A stretch of 64,000 nt of DNA from Chitinophaga pinensis (GTDB lineage: Bacteria; Bacteroidota; Bacteroidia; Chitinophagales; Chitinophagaceae): contig CAMCMP010000016.1 of NCBI GenBank assembly GCA_945876095.1, positions 19,538 to 83,537 on the forward strand, read 5' to 3'. The translations under genes were made by a program, and so were the position numbers. This document shows, in pieces, positions 28,105 through 38,900 of this stretch; position 1 is the first letter of the stretch, and the number at the start of each line of letters is the position of its first letter. The notes beneath the pieces are model-generated. The model was not told the DNA's origin. It worked only from the letters and a program-made list of their open reading frames with translations, and did no database searches.

Positions 28105-28244
28105 AAATACTTTTACTACAATCCATTGAGAATTTAAGTTTGTAAAATTAAGGAATTAACAATCCTTACAATACTTATAAATTTAGATTCTTAGTATTAA
28201 ATTCAATTGGGATTGATTGATACATTCAAATGGATTGATGGATT

Positions 28245-28272
28245 AAAAACTGACTGTCTAAAAAGGTCAGTT
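28245..28272 (-). terminator. Possible terminator after the PPC-domain gene
   Basis: On the minus strand AACTGAC (28266-28272) pairs with GTCAGTT (28248-28254) across an 11-base loop, followed by TTT and AT-rich sequence. The stem is short, so the call is tentative. Confidence 0.4.
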
Positions 28273-28281
28273 GAGGTGAAA

Positions 28282-28827
28282 TTATTTGTTAATGATTTGC
28301 AGTTCATCCCATGGTGTAGTTCCATCTTTTTCCCTTTTAAATTCATATTCATTACTTGTGAGTAGTACAATCTCTGCTGTAGTATATATTTTGCAACCTT
28401 CCATTAAATGTCCACCAATTGTTTTGCCTGTACTATCACTGATACTAATATGCAGATGGGAGCCATTAACTGATACAGTCCCTGTCAAACTTACAATTTC
28501 AAAATGTCCTATATTGTAGCTACTATCGGGTTGGTTAGCAAAACGGATATTGTATTGAGTAAGACTGCCAGCACAAGTACTAATCCACCCAGCCTTGATA
28601 TTTTTTTGTTCAACCAATTTCTGAATACTCTCTTTCAAGTCTTGACCAGGTAGTAAACGAATTGCATAGGAAGAGATATTGGGCATACTTGTGTTTGATT
28701 TACAGGATATGAGAAATAAATTAATTGTTATTACAAATAACAGCAAAAGTATATTTGTTTTTATCTTATTTTGACTAGAATAAGTTAAAATAAGATAATC
28801 TGTTAAAATTTTAAATAATTTAGACAT
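28282..28827 (-). CDS. PPC/DUF296-domain protein with lipoprotein-type N-terminus
   Basis: A 181-residue protein. The C-terminal 130 residues form a PPC (plants and prokaryotes conserved, DUF296) domain: YAIRLLPGQDLKESIQKL, ISTCAGSLTQYNIRFA, HISISDSTGKTIGGHLMEGC with the conserved H-x-H and G-G-H-L positions. In bacteria this domain is normally cytosolic or of unknown role; in plants it is part of AT-hook proteins. Here residues 25-42 read LLLLFVITINLFLISC, a lipoprotein-type signal, so the domain may be periplasmic. The N-terminal 24 residues before it are unusually long, so the true start could lie later, but no internal ATG fits. No neighbour hints at a substrate. Confidence 0.7.
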   Translation of the reverse strand: MSKLFKILTDYLILTYSSQNKIKTNILLLLFVITINLFLISCKSNTSMPNISSYAIRLLPGQDLKESIQKLVEQKNIKAGWISTCAGSLTQYNIRFANQPDSSYNIGHFEIVSLTGTVSVNGSHLHISISDSTGKTIGGHLMEGCKIYTTAEIVLLTSNEYEFKREKDGTTPWDELQIINK

Positions 28828-29041
28828 AATTAAGTGAGAGTTTTAAATCAATGTAAATTTGTATATCAATTTGCTTAATTTATAAACCTTTGGAGTTTTA
28901 AATTGTTTGAATATCTAAGTTAATTTAATTAAATATTTTTGATTAGGTTTTCATGATCTATTTAGATTGTTTTTCTACAATTGGTATTATAAAATAGGTT
29001 AGTCTTGTTAATTCATTAGGATGACCCTTAAAAATTTTAAA

Positions 29042-29677
29042 ATGAAATCATTTATTATCATTATTTGTTCTTTGTATTGTCAATTTTGTTTGGCACAGAC
29101 AAAGCCAATTATTAAATCTAAAACTATGACTGAAAAGGCGACATTAGAAACAGCAACTTTTGGAACAGGATGCTTTTGGTGTACGGAGGCTGTTTTTCAA
29201 CAATTAGAAGGTGTTGTAAAGGTAACGAGTGGCTATAGTGGCGGTACGGTTGAATCACCTACCTATAAACAAGTTTGTACGGGTACAACTGGTCATGCTG
29301 AATGCTTAAAAATTGATTATGATCCTTCAAAAATTACTTTTGATGAGCTATTAGAAGTTTTTTGGCAAGTACATGATCCTACTACACTTAACCGACAAGG
29401 CAATGATATTGGTACTCAATATCGAAGTGTAGTATTTTATCATGATGCAATCCAAAAATCAAAAGTCCAGAAATACGCTACGGCCCTCAATAGTTCTGGA
29501 GCTTTTGCAAATCCTATTGTTACCAAATTAGAGCCTTTTGTAAAATTTTATCCAGCTGAAGACTACCATCAAAATTATTTTAATTTAAATGGTAGTGAAA
29601 GTTATTGTCAATTTGTAATTAAACCTAAGGTTGAAAAATTTGAAAAAGTTTTTAAAAATAAATTGAAGAAGCATTAA
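29042..29677 (+). CDS. msrA: Peptide-methionine (S)-S-oxide reductase, exported
   Basis: A 211-residue MsrA. It reduces methionine-S-sulfoxide in proteins. The catalytic motif GTGCFWCTEAVF places the active cysteine at residue 44; YSGGTVESPTYKQVCTGTTGH and DPTTLNRQGNDIGTQYRS are family landmarks, and EDYHQNYF lies near the end. Residues 1-18 (MKSFIIIICSLYCQFCLA) form a signal peptide, so the enzyme probably repairs envelope proteins. I chose the ATG at 29042; an ATG at 29021 would place seven residues before the signal. Converges with the binding-protein gene. Confidence 0.92.
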   Translation: MKSFIIIICSLYCQFCLAQTKPIIKSKTMTEKATLETATFGTGCFWCTEAVFQQLEGVVKVTSGYSGGTVESPTYKQVCTGTTGHAECLKIDYDPSKITFDELLEVFWQVHDPTTLNRQGNDIGTQYRSVVFYHDAIQKSKVQKYATALNSSGAFANPIVTKLEPFVKFYPAEDYHQNYFNLNGSESYCQFVIKPKVEKFEKVFKNKLKKH

Positions 29678-29708
29678 AAGCATACTTTTTTAAACTGATT
29701 TAGTATTT

Positions 29709-29750
29709 AGAGTTAAGAAAGATTATTTTTTAATAACTCTTCTTAACTCT
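29709..29750. repeat. Long inverted repeat at convergent gene ends
   Basis: An 11-bp arm (29709-29719) pairs perfectly with 29740-29750, and an inner ATTATT/AATAA stem extends it. It covers the end of the minus-strand binding-protein gene, between it and msrA. There is no clear T run on either side, so it may stabilise 3' ends rather than act as a classical terminator. Confidence 0.5.
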
Positions 29751-31366
29751 AATAAATTCAGGCTATTGGGATAAAAAGACTCAATATTTTTATGAATAAG
29801 GTGTATGGCCATGTCATACCACAAAGGAACTACAGGAGCATCATTTATAATTAGTTGATCCATTTTTCTATATAATTGATAGCGGATAGAATCATTTTTT
29901 TCTCCAATCGCTTTTTCATACAATTTATTATACTCCTCATTATTATATCTCGTGTAATTAGGAGGCGCTGGATTTTTTCCATAAAAAACACTCAAGTAAT
30001 TCTCAGCATCAGGGTAATCTGCAATCCAGCTACCCCTAAAAAATAGGGCCTGTGATTTAGAAGTCTGTTCTAATAATATACTTTTTTGTACTACCTCCAC
30101 TTGAATAGGAATTCCAATAATATTGAGTTCATTGGCTATATATCCTGCGAGATCTGCATAAATAGGGATTGTCAATAATTTAATTGAAGGCAGATTATTT
30201 TCTCCTGAAAATCCTGCTTCCACTAAAAGTTCTGTAGCTTTATTAGGATCATAATGATAGCCTTTTACAAAAGAAGAATCAAAAGATGGCAATCCTGTAG
30301 GAATAAATCCACTGTTAGCTGCAGTACCGATCGAATTTCGCAGGTATAACATCATTTTTTTTCTATCGAAACCATAATTAATCGCTTGTCTAATTTTTTG
30401 CAATCTCAAAGGAGATTTTTTAACCATTACATTATTGGTATCTACTAATATTCCTAAGTATTCAATATTGAGGTAAGGATGTTTTTGTAGCACTAACCTT
30501 CCCTCCCACTCTTTTTTAAGATTCCCTGTCTTGGTAAGAATTTCATCTTTAAAATTTGCATCTATATCATTTATAAAATCCAATCGTTGTTGTTGAAATT
30601 CGAGAAATTCTGTAGCCTTACTATCGAAAAAACTTATTTTAACGCCATCTAAATAAGGTAATTTATTGCCATTACTATCCGTTTCAAAATAATGTTCATT
30701 CCTTTTTAGAAGTAGTGCTTGACCTTCAATCCAAGTGATCATTTCAAATGGCCCAGTGCCAACTGGATGGCTTCTAAAATCATTACCATATTGATCAATT
30801 ACTTCCTTTGGTATAATAGAGCAATATTGCATACTCAGTATGCCTAATATTGGTTGAAAGGGTCTTATTAATTTTAGTTGGAAGGTTGAATCATTGATTG
30901 CCTTAAAGCCTCCATTTAGATCAACTCGGTTATTAAAAATCCATGCACCAGGACTAGCAACATTTACATCCATTATTCTACTTAAACTATAAACTACATC
31001 ATTTGCATTCATCAATCTGCCCTTGCCATTTTTAAATAGAGGGTTGTCATGAAAATATACATCTGTTCTTAGATGAAATGTAAATAAAAGTTGGTCTTTT
31101 GATAATTCCCAACTTTTAGCCAATGATGGTTTTAATTGCAATTCATCATCTACTTCAACCAATGTATTGTACAATTGGTGAATAGCCCACATAATGGATT
31201 GATTTTTGGCAAAAGCTGGATCCAAACTGGCTATTCCGCTTTGCTCATTGTAATTAAATATTTTTTTATCCTTATTTAAGTGGCTAGAACAAGATAATAA
31301 TATTATAAAAATAAATAATATTAAAATCAATAAATGAAATTTTAAAATGGACTGTTTAAATTTCAT
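29723..31366 (-). CDS. ABC transporter substrate-binding lipoprotein (family 5, peptide/nickel type)
   Basis: A 547-residue solute-binding protein of the DppA/OppA family. The N-terminus ends in LLSCSS (lipobox, cysteine at about residue 26). Landmarks are SGIASLDPAFAKNQSIMWAIHQLYNTLVE-type sequence after the signal, SLAKSWELSKDQLLFTFHLR, RPFQPILGIL, HPVGTGPFEMI, RQAINYGFDRKKMM and the C-terminal WYDMAIHLIHKNI. Such proteins deliver peptides or other ligands to an ABC permease, but no permease or ATPase gene is nearby, so the partner lies elsewhere or the protein works alone. Ligand unknown. Confidence 0.85.
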   Translation of the reverse strand: MKFKQSILKFHLLILILFIFIILLSCSSHLNKDKKIFNYNEQSGIASLDPAFAKNQSIMWAIHQLYNTLVEVDDELQLKPSLAKSWELSKDQLLFTFHLRTDVYFHDNPLFKNGKGRLMNANDVVYSLSRIMDVNVASPGAWIFNNRVDLNGGFKAINDSTFQLKLIRPFQPILGILSMQYCSIIPKEVIDQYGNDFRSHPVGTGPFEMITWIEGQALLLKRNEHYFETDSNGNKLPYLDGVKISFFDSKATEFLEFQQQRLDFINDIDANFKDEILTKTGNLKKEWEGRLVLQKHPYLNIEYLGILVDTNNVMVKKSPLRLQKIRQAINYGFDRKKMMLYLRNSIGTAANSGFIPTGLPSFDSSFVKGYHYDPNKATELLVEAGFSGENNLPSIKLLTIPIYADLAGYIANELNIIGIPIQVEVVQKSILLEQTSKSQALFFRGSWIADYPDAENYLSVFYGKNPAPPNYTRYNNEEYNKLYEKAIGEKNDSIRYQLYRKMDQLIINDAPVVPLWYDMAIHLIHKNIESFYPNSLNLLELRRVIKK

Positions 31367-31502
31367 CTTCCTGAATAAATTAAAATTATTATTTAAAAAA
31401 TACCTCTACAAAAAATATCGATGCTATAAGTGATTAGTTTAAAATTAAATAAGATTGATCAATTATTTAGTGATTGATTCCAATTTTAATTAAGTTTATA
31501 AA

Positions 31503-33194
31503 ATGAAATGGAATAAGTTATACCCGTTGGCATTAATTATAATGTTAATTTCTACTACTGAATTAGTTGATGCTCAACTATTGACTAATACAATCAAAAA
31601 TACCCATTCTGATTCCTTGCGTGGCCAGTATGGTGCTGGAAGAGATTGGTGGGATGTTACCAATTATGATGTTCATGTTAAGTTTTCTATTAGCGATAGC
31701 TTCATAAGTGGTTATAATGATATAACTTTTAAAGTGCTTAAAAATGGAAAATATTTACAACTTGATCTTCAGGATCCTTTAATATTAGATAGTATTGTAT
31801 TTTATTCCAAAACTTTTCCTTCAAGAAAAATTAGTGATAAGTCTATCATTAAAGACGGTAATGCCTATTTCGTTTCTTCTAATTTATTTACTAACCTTTC
31901 TGTTAACACATCCAATATTCATTTGCTTGCCTATTATCATGGTAAACCGATTATAGCCAATCGACCGCCTTGGGATGGGGGTCTTATATTGAAAAAGGAT
32001 AAAAACAATAATCCATGGGTAAGCATAGCCTGTCAGGGATTGGGTGCTAGCGTTTGGTATCCTTGTAAGGATCATCAAAGCGATGAGCCAGATAGTGCTT
32101 CCCTTTGGGTTACTAGTCCTGATACCCTAATAACGGTTGCGAATGGACGATTAATTGAAGTTAAAAATAACAATGATGGAACCGCTACTTCCCATTGGTC
32201 GGTTAATTCTCCTATTAATAATTATACACTTATTCCCTCTATTGGAAAATATGTACACTTTAGCGAAATATACAAGGGTGAAAAGGGTGATTTGGACATG
32301 GATTATTGGGTTTTAGACTACAATTTGGAAAAAGCAAAAAAACATTTTACAGATGCTCCAAGAATGATGAAAGCATTTGAATACTGGTTTGGGCCATACC
32401 CTTTTTATAAAGATGGTTATAAATTGGTTGAATCATCCCATTTGGGTATGGAACACCAGAGCGCTGTTGCCTATGGCAATGGGTTTAAATATGGATACCT
32501 AGGTAGAGACTTAAGTGGAACAGGCTGGGGTTTAAAATGGGATTTTATAATTATTCATGAAAGTGGTCACGAGTGGTTTGGTAATAATATTACCACCAAG
32601 GATATAGCAGATATGTGGGTTCATGAAGGTTTTACCAATTACTCAGAAACATTATTTACTGAATTTTATTATGGAAAAGAGGCGGCTACAGCCTATATTG
32701 TAGGAATCAGAAAAAATATTCTAAATGACAAACCTATTATTGGACCATACAAAGTTAACAAAGAAGGAAGTGGAGATATGTATCCTAAAGCAGCTAATAT
32801 GATTCATACTATTCGTCAAATCATTAATGATGATTTGTTGTTTAGGAAAATATTAAGGGGCCTTAATGCTACTTTCTATCATCAAACGGTAACTTCATTT
32901 CAGATAGAAAATTATATTTCTGGTCAGTCAAAAATTAATTTTAAAAAGGTATTTGATCAATATTTGAGAACCATAAAAATCCCAGTATTGGAATATAGAA
33001 TTAAGGAAAATAGACTTTACTATAGATTTGCCAATTGCATTAAAGACTTTGTAATGCCAATAAAAACAGTTGGATTAACTACCCAATGGATTAAACCTTC
33101 TGAAAACTGGCAAGTCGCTAATTTAACCTCCAATACCAATAGCATTTTTTCAGTAGATTCAAATTTTTATATCAAAACCAAAAAGGTAGATTAA
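31503..33194 (+). CDS. M1 family zinc metallopeptidase (aminopeptidase N-like), secreted
   Basis: A 563-residue exported peptidase. Residues 1-24 form a signal peptide. The N-terminal beta domain precedes LGMEHQSAVAY (the G-A-M-E-N-like substrate motif, here G-M-E-H) and the zinc site HESGH (H352, E353, H356) with the third ligand E375 in WVHEGF, the exact H-E-x-x-H-18-E spacing of M1 enzymes. A short C-terminal part lacks the large helical domain of classical aminopeptidase N (about 870 residues). It probably trims peptides in the periplasm. The flippase gene starts 19 nt downstream and may share the transcript. Confidence 0.9.
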   Translation: MKWNKLYPLALIIMLISTTELVDAQLLTNTIKNTHSDSLRGQYGAGRDWWDVTNYDVHVKFSISDSFISGYNDITFKVLKNGKYLQLDLQDPLILDSIVFYSKTFPSRKISDKSIIKDGNAYFVSSNLFTNLSVNTSNIHLLAYYHGKPIIANRPPWDGGLILKKDKNNNPWVSIACQGLGASVWYPCKDHQSDEPDSASLWVTSPDTLITVANGRLIEVKNNNDGTATSHWSVNSPINNYTLIPSIGKYVHFSEIYKGEKGDLDMDYWVLDYNLEKAKKHFTDAPRMMKAFEYWFGPYPFYKDGYKLVESSHLGMEHQSAVAYGNGFKYGYLGRDLSGTGWGLKWDFIIIHESGHEWFGNNITTKDIADMWVHEGFTNYSETLFTEFYYGKEAATAYIVGIRKNILNDKPIIGPYKVNKEGSGDMYPKAANMIHTIRQIINDDLLFRKILRGLNATFYHQTVTSFQIENYISGQSKINFKKVFDQYLRTIKIPVLEYRIKENRLYYRFANCIKDFVMPIKTVGLTTQWIKPSENWQVANLTSNTNSIFSVDSNFYIKTKKVD

Positions 33195-33213
33195 TTTAGC
33201 ATCAAACAATCTT

Positions 33214-34722
33214 ATGAGCCAAATTAGGAGGCAGAGTATTATTTCTTCGTTGATGGTATATGTGGGATTTGCCCTAGGTTTTTTTAATACTTATTTATTT
33301 ACGAAAGAAGGGGGATTCACAAAAGAACAATATGGGCTGACTGGAATTTTTATAGCATTGGCTAATCTAATGTTTTCTTTCGCTAATTTAGGAATGCCCT
33401 CCTTTATTTTTAAGTTTTACCCCTACTATCAAGATAATTTAGACAAAAAACGAAATGATATTCTTTCTTGGGCTTTGTTGGTATCACTTATTGGATTTTG
33501 TTCTGTTGTAATTGGAGGTATTTATTTTAAGGACTTGATCATCTTTAAGTTTGGAAAAAACTCTCCTGAATTTATTAATTATTATTACTGGATATTTCCA
33601 TTTGGACTTGGACTAACCTTGTATAGCATATTAGAGAGTTATGCATGGCAACAAAAAAAATCTATTTTTACAAATTTTCTACGTGAAGTACTTTTCCGGG
33701 GACTTACTACCATCTTAATTATTTGTACTTTTATTGGATGGCTAGGTAAGTTTGATTTATTTATTAAAATTTATTCATTCACCTATCTAATCATCGCCTT
33801 AGTCTTATTATTTTATCTATTAAAAAATGGTAACCTACATTTAACTTTTAAGGCTAGTATAGTAACTAAGAAATATTCAAAAAAAATTTTCACCCTTGTT
33901 AAATTTATTTACGGAGGTACCTTAGTATATGCTGTAGCGGGTGTTTTCGATACGATTCTCTTAGCTTCGGTCTCTGTAAATGGTCTTGCGGCCGTGGCAG
34001 TTTATTCTTTAGCACAAAATATGGCGAGTCTTATTCAAGCACCTCAGCGGGGTATTATCTCCTCCTCTATTGCCGCATTGTCAAAAGCATGGAAAGATAA
34101 AGATCAACAAAGAATTCTAACAATTTATAGGCAGTCTTCCATCAATCAATTAATATTTGCCGTTGGAATGTTTTCTCTTATTTGGTTAAATTTTGAAGAT
34201 GGCATTTTCACTTTTCGTCTTCAAAGTGGTTACATAGATGCTAAGTGGGTATTCTTTTTTATTGGTTTGATGAGAATCGTTGATATGGGAACAGGAGTGA
34301 ATGCTCAAATTATTTCTACTTCTACTTTATGGAAATTTGAGTTTGTTACTGGAGTCATTTTATTGTCAATTACCCTGCCATTGAATTACTTTTTAACTAA
34401 GTATTATTTTGATGTCATGGGACCAGCAATAGCCAACCTTTTTTCTTTTACAATCTATAATCTTATTCGGTTTTGGTATTTGCAAAAAAAGTTTAATATG
34501 CAGCCATTTACAATAAAATCATTTTACACTATTGTCTTAGGTATAATTTCTTTTTATTTATGCTTCTATCTCTTTAATAGTTATCACGGTTTTATTTGGC
34601 TAGTCATTAGAAGTATATGCTTTATTCTCTTTTATGGTTGTGGAACTATTCTACTAAAGTTATCTTCAGACATTATACCTGTTTGGAACAGCTTTCAAAA
34701 AAGAATCGGTTTACATTCATAA
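33214..34722 (+). CDS. Polysaccharide flippase-like membrane protein (Wzx/MATE superfamily)
   Basis: A 502-residue protein with about 12-14 membrane spans. The N-terminus, RRQSIISSLMVYVGFALGFF and TKEQYGLTGIFIALANLM, is typical of oligosaccharide flippases; FIYGGTLVYAVAGVFDTILL and SSSIAALSKAWKDKDQ lie in the middle. It probably turns a lipid-linked glycan across the inner membrane. The surface-glycan genes are more than 18 kb upstream, so a link is only a guess. It follows the M1 peptidase with a 19-nt gap. Confidence 0.75.
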   Translation: MSQIRRQSIISSLMVYVGFALGFFNTYLFTKEGGFTKEQYGLTGIFIALANLMFSFANLGMPSFIFKFYPYYQDNLDKKRNDILSWALLVSLIGFCSVVIGGIYFKDLIIFKFGKNSPEFINYYYWIFPFGLGLTLYSILESYAWQQKKSIFTNFLREVLFRGLTTILIICTFIGWLGKFDLFIKIYSFTYLIIALVLLFYLLKNGNLHLTFKASIVTKKYSKKIFTLVKFIYGGTLVYAVAGVFDTILLASVSVNGLAAVAVYSLAQNMASLIQAPQRGIISSSIAALSKAWKDKDQQRILTIYRQSSINQLIFAVGMFSLIWLNFEDGIFTFRLQSGYIDAKWVFFFIGLMRIVDMGTGVNAQIISTSTLWKFEFVTGVILLSITLPLNYFLTKYYFDVMGPAIANLFSFTIYNLIRFWYLQKKFNMQPFTIKSFYTIVLGIISFYLCFYLFNSYHGFIWLVIRSICFILFYGCGTILLKLSSDIIPVWNSFQKRIGLHS

Positions 34723-34784
34723 ATTACCCATTTTCCAATTGCGAATATTAGTTTGAATAGTTGCTAATTTTAACTTTATCAAAT

Positions 34785-35522
34785 TTATTTCTGTTTCAAG
34801 TAATTGTCTTTAGTTACAGGAAATCTTCCACCCGATATAAACTTTTTTCTGTAGTATTCGTCAGCTAAACTATTGATAGTAACGCCTTCACTTACACTGC
34901 TGTGTACAAAATAATTATTACCTAAATATAGTCCTACATGACTAATATTCTTTCTTCTTCTTCTTTTTGAACTCCTAGTATTAAAGAAAACTAAATCACC
35001 TTCCACTAGATTTTTAGTAACGACTTTTTTACATGATAAAAATTGCTCTTTTGAAGTACGAGGAACAGTATATCCATAAACATTCGCTATTAGTTTTTCA
35101 GTGAAACTACTGCAATCAATACCATCATGATCCGAACCACCAAAACGATAACGAGTGGACCACCATTCATTGACAAAATTGTAAAGTTCAAAATTATTGA
35201 TACTTTCTACCTCTCTATTCATTATCATAGCATACTTAAACTGAATAGAAGAGCAGTTCTCAATATTATTTAAATAATTACCTTTTGAAGAAGGGGTATT
35301 GGTATTTAATATTGAATTTGACTTGCTATTTTTTTTAAATTTAGCTATCGTATTTGATGCTGAATCAGCCTTTATATCTATTCCATTAATAAACTTTACA
35401 GAGATATTTTGATTAGCTCGGGGATTTTTTCTTTCTAATTTGACATTTTTCTGAGCTTTTATACTAGAGAATGAACCGAGTATAAACCCATTAATAATAG
35501 TCAGAAATAATAAGTATTTCAT
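34785..35522 (-). CDS. NlpC/P60 (C40) cell-wall peptidase
   Basis: A 245-residue exported cysteine peptidase. A signal peptide (residues 1-23, ending SIKA) and a basic linker precede the NlpC/P60 domain: GSDHDGIDCSSFTEKL with the active cysteine at C137, VPRTSKEQF, GDLVFFNT, and ISHVGLYLGNNYFVHS with the catalytic H195. It would cut peptide cross-links or stem peptides of peptidoglycan, probably gamma-D-Glu-diaminopimelate bonds. A run of basic residues (SSKRRRRKN) sits just before the histidine. TACCTTTG read on the minus strand near 35670 may be its -7 box, giving a leader of about 140 nt. Converges with the flippase gene. Confidence 0.87.
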   Translation of the reverse strand: MKYLLFLTIINGFILGSFSSIKAQKNVKLERKNPRANQNISVKFINGIDIKADSASNTIAKFKKNSKSNSILNTNTPSSKGNYLNNIENCSSIQFKYAMIMNREVESINNFELYNFVNEWWSTRYRFGGSDHDGIDCSSFTEKLIANVYGYTVPRTSKEQFLSCKKVVTKNLVEGDLVFFNTRSSKRRRRKNISHVGLYLGNNYFVHSSVSEGVTINSLADEYYRKKFISGGRFPVTKDNYLKQK

Positions 35523-35916
35523 ACGTTAAATTTTAAGTTTACACGTAAGTACAACTTAATCTTTTGTTATTTGTTCTTCTTTTTAATCATTTAATACAGT
35601 TCTATTTTATTCCAATCTATAAACCTTGCAATACCGACAATTAATTATATAAATATTATATTTTTTTTGCAAAGGTAAGATTCTAATATCTAATTCGAGA
35701 GGAACTATTATAAAATATTGGTTATCAATAAATTGCATTGTGGAAAAAAGAATTCGAGAAGCATCCATTACTAAACGATATTTGCTATATAATTATTGAC
35801 TGATTATTGTTTTACAAGTTGAGCTATTGCTGAAATTGATTTCATTGAAGATCCTTTTATTGTAGTCAAATTCAATATTTTTTATAATCGGTTTTAAAAT
35901 TTCAGTTTACATACCT
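35523..35916. other. 394-bp divergent spacer (NlpC/P60 gene and dnaE)
   Basis: No coding frame is visible. The left part holds the leader of the peptidase, with a possible minus-strand -7 element TACCTTTG near 35670. I find no convincing promoter match for dnaE in the right part. No repeats or hairpins stand out. Confidence 0.45.
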
Positions 35917-38900
35917 ATGGATTTTTCTCATTTACATGTTCATACGCAGTTTTCTTTATTGGATGGAGCTGCTTCTATTAAAAATTTGTATCAGAAAGCT
36001 ATTGCTGAGAAAATGCCTGCGTTAGCCATTAGTGATCATGGAAATATGTTTGGTGCTTTTGAATTTGTTAAGGAAGCTTACAAACATCGCAATGAAGATA
36101 AATCATTAAAGGTAAAACCAATTGTGGGTTGTGAATTTTACATAACTACTGATAGAACTCGCAAAACATTTAGTAAGGATGAAAAAGATCCTCGAAATCA
36201 TCAGATTTTATTGGCTAAAAATGAAGTTGGATATAAAAATTTAGTTAAACTTACTTCTTTAGGGTATATCGAAGGAATGTATTCTAAATATCCACGAATT
36301 GATAAACAACTGATTCATAAATATCATGAAGGTCTCATTGCTACTACTTGTTGCCTTGGAGCATTGGTTCCACAAACAATTTTAACAAAGGGTGAAGAAG
36401 AAGGTGAGAATGAGTTTAAATGGTGGCTGAATATATTTCAAGAGGATTATTATATAGAATTACAAAGGCATGGTATCCCCGATCAGGATAAGGTAAATCT
36501 TGTTTTAATTAAATTTGCAAAAAAATACAATGTCAAAATAATTGCTAGTAATGACTCCCATTATGTTGATCAAAAAGATTCAAATGCTCATGATATTCTT
36601 TTATGTATCAATACTGGAGAAAAGCAATCAACTCCAAAGTGGAGCGAGGTTTCAGATGATGATATTCAAGTTAAAAATAAAAGATTTGCCTTTCCGAATG
36701 ATCAATTTTACTTGAAGACAAAGGATGAAATGTTAAAGGTTTTCGAAGATATTCCTGAAGCAATTGATAATACCAATGAAATTGTTTCAAAGGTTGATTT
36801 ATTAGACTTAAAGAGGGATATCTTATTGCCTCATTTTGTAGTGCCTTCCAACTTTACTTCACAAGATGAATATCTATCTCATTTAACATGGACCGGTGCA
36901 AAAGAAAGGTATAAAATTTTTACACCTGAAACGGAAGAGAGAATCAATTTCGAATTGGGAGTAATCAAAGAAATGGGATTTGCAGGTTACTTTTTAATTG
37001 TGAGTGATTTTATTATTGCAGGTAAAGAATTAGGTGTATTTGTCGGCCCTGGGCGTGGTTCTGCCGCTGGAAGTGTGGTGGCCTATTGTATTGGAATTAC
37101 TAATATAGATCCAATAAAGTACAATCTACTTTTTGAAAGATTCTTGAATCCAGAAAGAAAATCTATGCCAGATATAGATACGGATTTTGATGATGAAGGA
37201 AGGCAAAAAGTAATTGATTATGTAGTTCAGAAATATGGAAAAAGTCAGGTAGCACAAATCATTACTTATGGAACAATGGCTGCTAAATCTAGCATTGCAG
37301 ATGTTGCCAGAGTAATGGATCTTCCATTAGCCGAAAGTAGAGCTTTATCAAAATTAGTTCCTGAAAAACCTGGTATTAATTTAAAGCGCTTATTACATGC
37401 CCCTTACACTATTAAAGAATCTAAAGATGGAGAAAAATCATTAGAAGAAAAAGAACAGTTATTACCTGAAGACATAGAAAATGTAAAAAAACTCCGTGAA
37501 ATATACAAGGGTACGGACTTGCACAGTACTATTTTACATGAGGCTGAAATTCTTGAAGGATCGGTAAGAAATACTGGTATACATGCGTCTGCTATAATCA
37601 TTGCACCAAAAGATTTAACAGACCTTTTACCGGTTGCCTCATCAAAAGAGTCTGAATTGTGGTTAACACAAATTGAAGGTGGATCGATAGAAGAAGCAGG
37701 TGTTATAAAAATGGACTTTCTTGGACTTAAAACTTTAAGTATTCTAAAAACAGCTTTGTCGCTTATAAAACAAAACCATGATGTTATCATTGATATAGAT
37801 GATATTCCATTAGATGATGAATTGACTTATAAACTTTATCAACAGGGTGATACAAATGCTACTTTTCAATTTGAAAGTGTGGGCATGCAAAAATATTTGC
37901 GTGAGTTGAAGCCAGATAAATTTGCCGATCTCATTGCAATGAATGCTCTTTACCGACCTGGACCTTTAGCTTACATTCCTGAATATATTGATCGTAAATT
38001 GGGCAAAAAGAAGGTTGAATATGATTTGCCAGACATGGAAGAATATCTCAAAGAAACCTATGGCATAACAGTTTATCAAGAACAGGTAATGCTTCTTTCC
38101 CAAAAATTGGCAGGCTTCAGCAAAGGAGATGCGGATGTACTTAGAAAAGCAATGGGGAAAAAACAAATCGCTGTGTTGGATAAAATGAAGGTTCAGTTTG
38201 TTAATGGAGCTACTTCTAAAGGTCATGCCAAAGAAAAATTAGAGAAAATTTGGACTGATTGGGAAGCTTTTGCTCAATACGCTTTTAATAAATCTCATTC
38301 AACTTGTTATGCATTTGTGGCTTATCAAACGGCTTATTTAAAAGCGCATTATCCAAGCGAATATATGGCTGCTGTTTTAAATCATGCAGGAAGTATTGAT
38401 AAAATTACCTTCTTTATGGAGGAGTGTAAACGAATGGGGTTAAAGGTGCTTGGTCCTGATATCAATGAGTCGCAAAATGGATTTGCTGTAAACCAGAATG
38501 GAGAAATTCGCTTTGGATTTAGCGGACTTAAAGGGGTTGGTGAAAATGCTATTGAAAATATTATTGATGAAAGAACAAAGCATGGGAATTTCACTTCTGC
38601 CTTTGATTTAGCTAAAAGAGTAAATCAGCGGGCAGCTAATAAAAAATCATTGGAAAGTTTAATCTATTCTGGAGCATTTGATTGCTTCAAAGATATTACT
38701 AGATCTCAATATTTTTATTCTGCTCCTGGTGACAGTCAGGGATTAGAAAAGATTTTGAAACACGGCAGTATTTTTCAAAATCAAAATGCAAGTGTCAGCA
38801 ATACTTTGTTTGGAGATTTACAAATGCCTGATATCGTTGCTCCAAAATTGTCTTTGTGTGAACCATGGCCCCTTGCTCAGCAACTTGATTTTGAAAAAGA

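Noticed and set aside
37404..38594. Antisense reading frames inside dnaE
   Set aside because: They have no family resemblance or start signals and mirror the codon pattern of dnaE.
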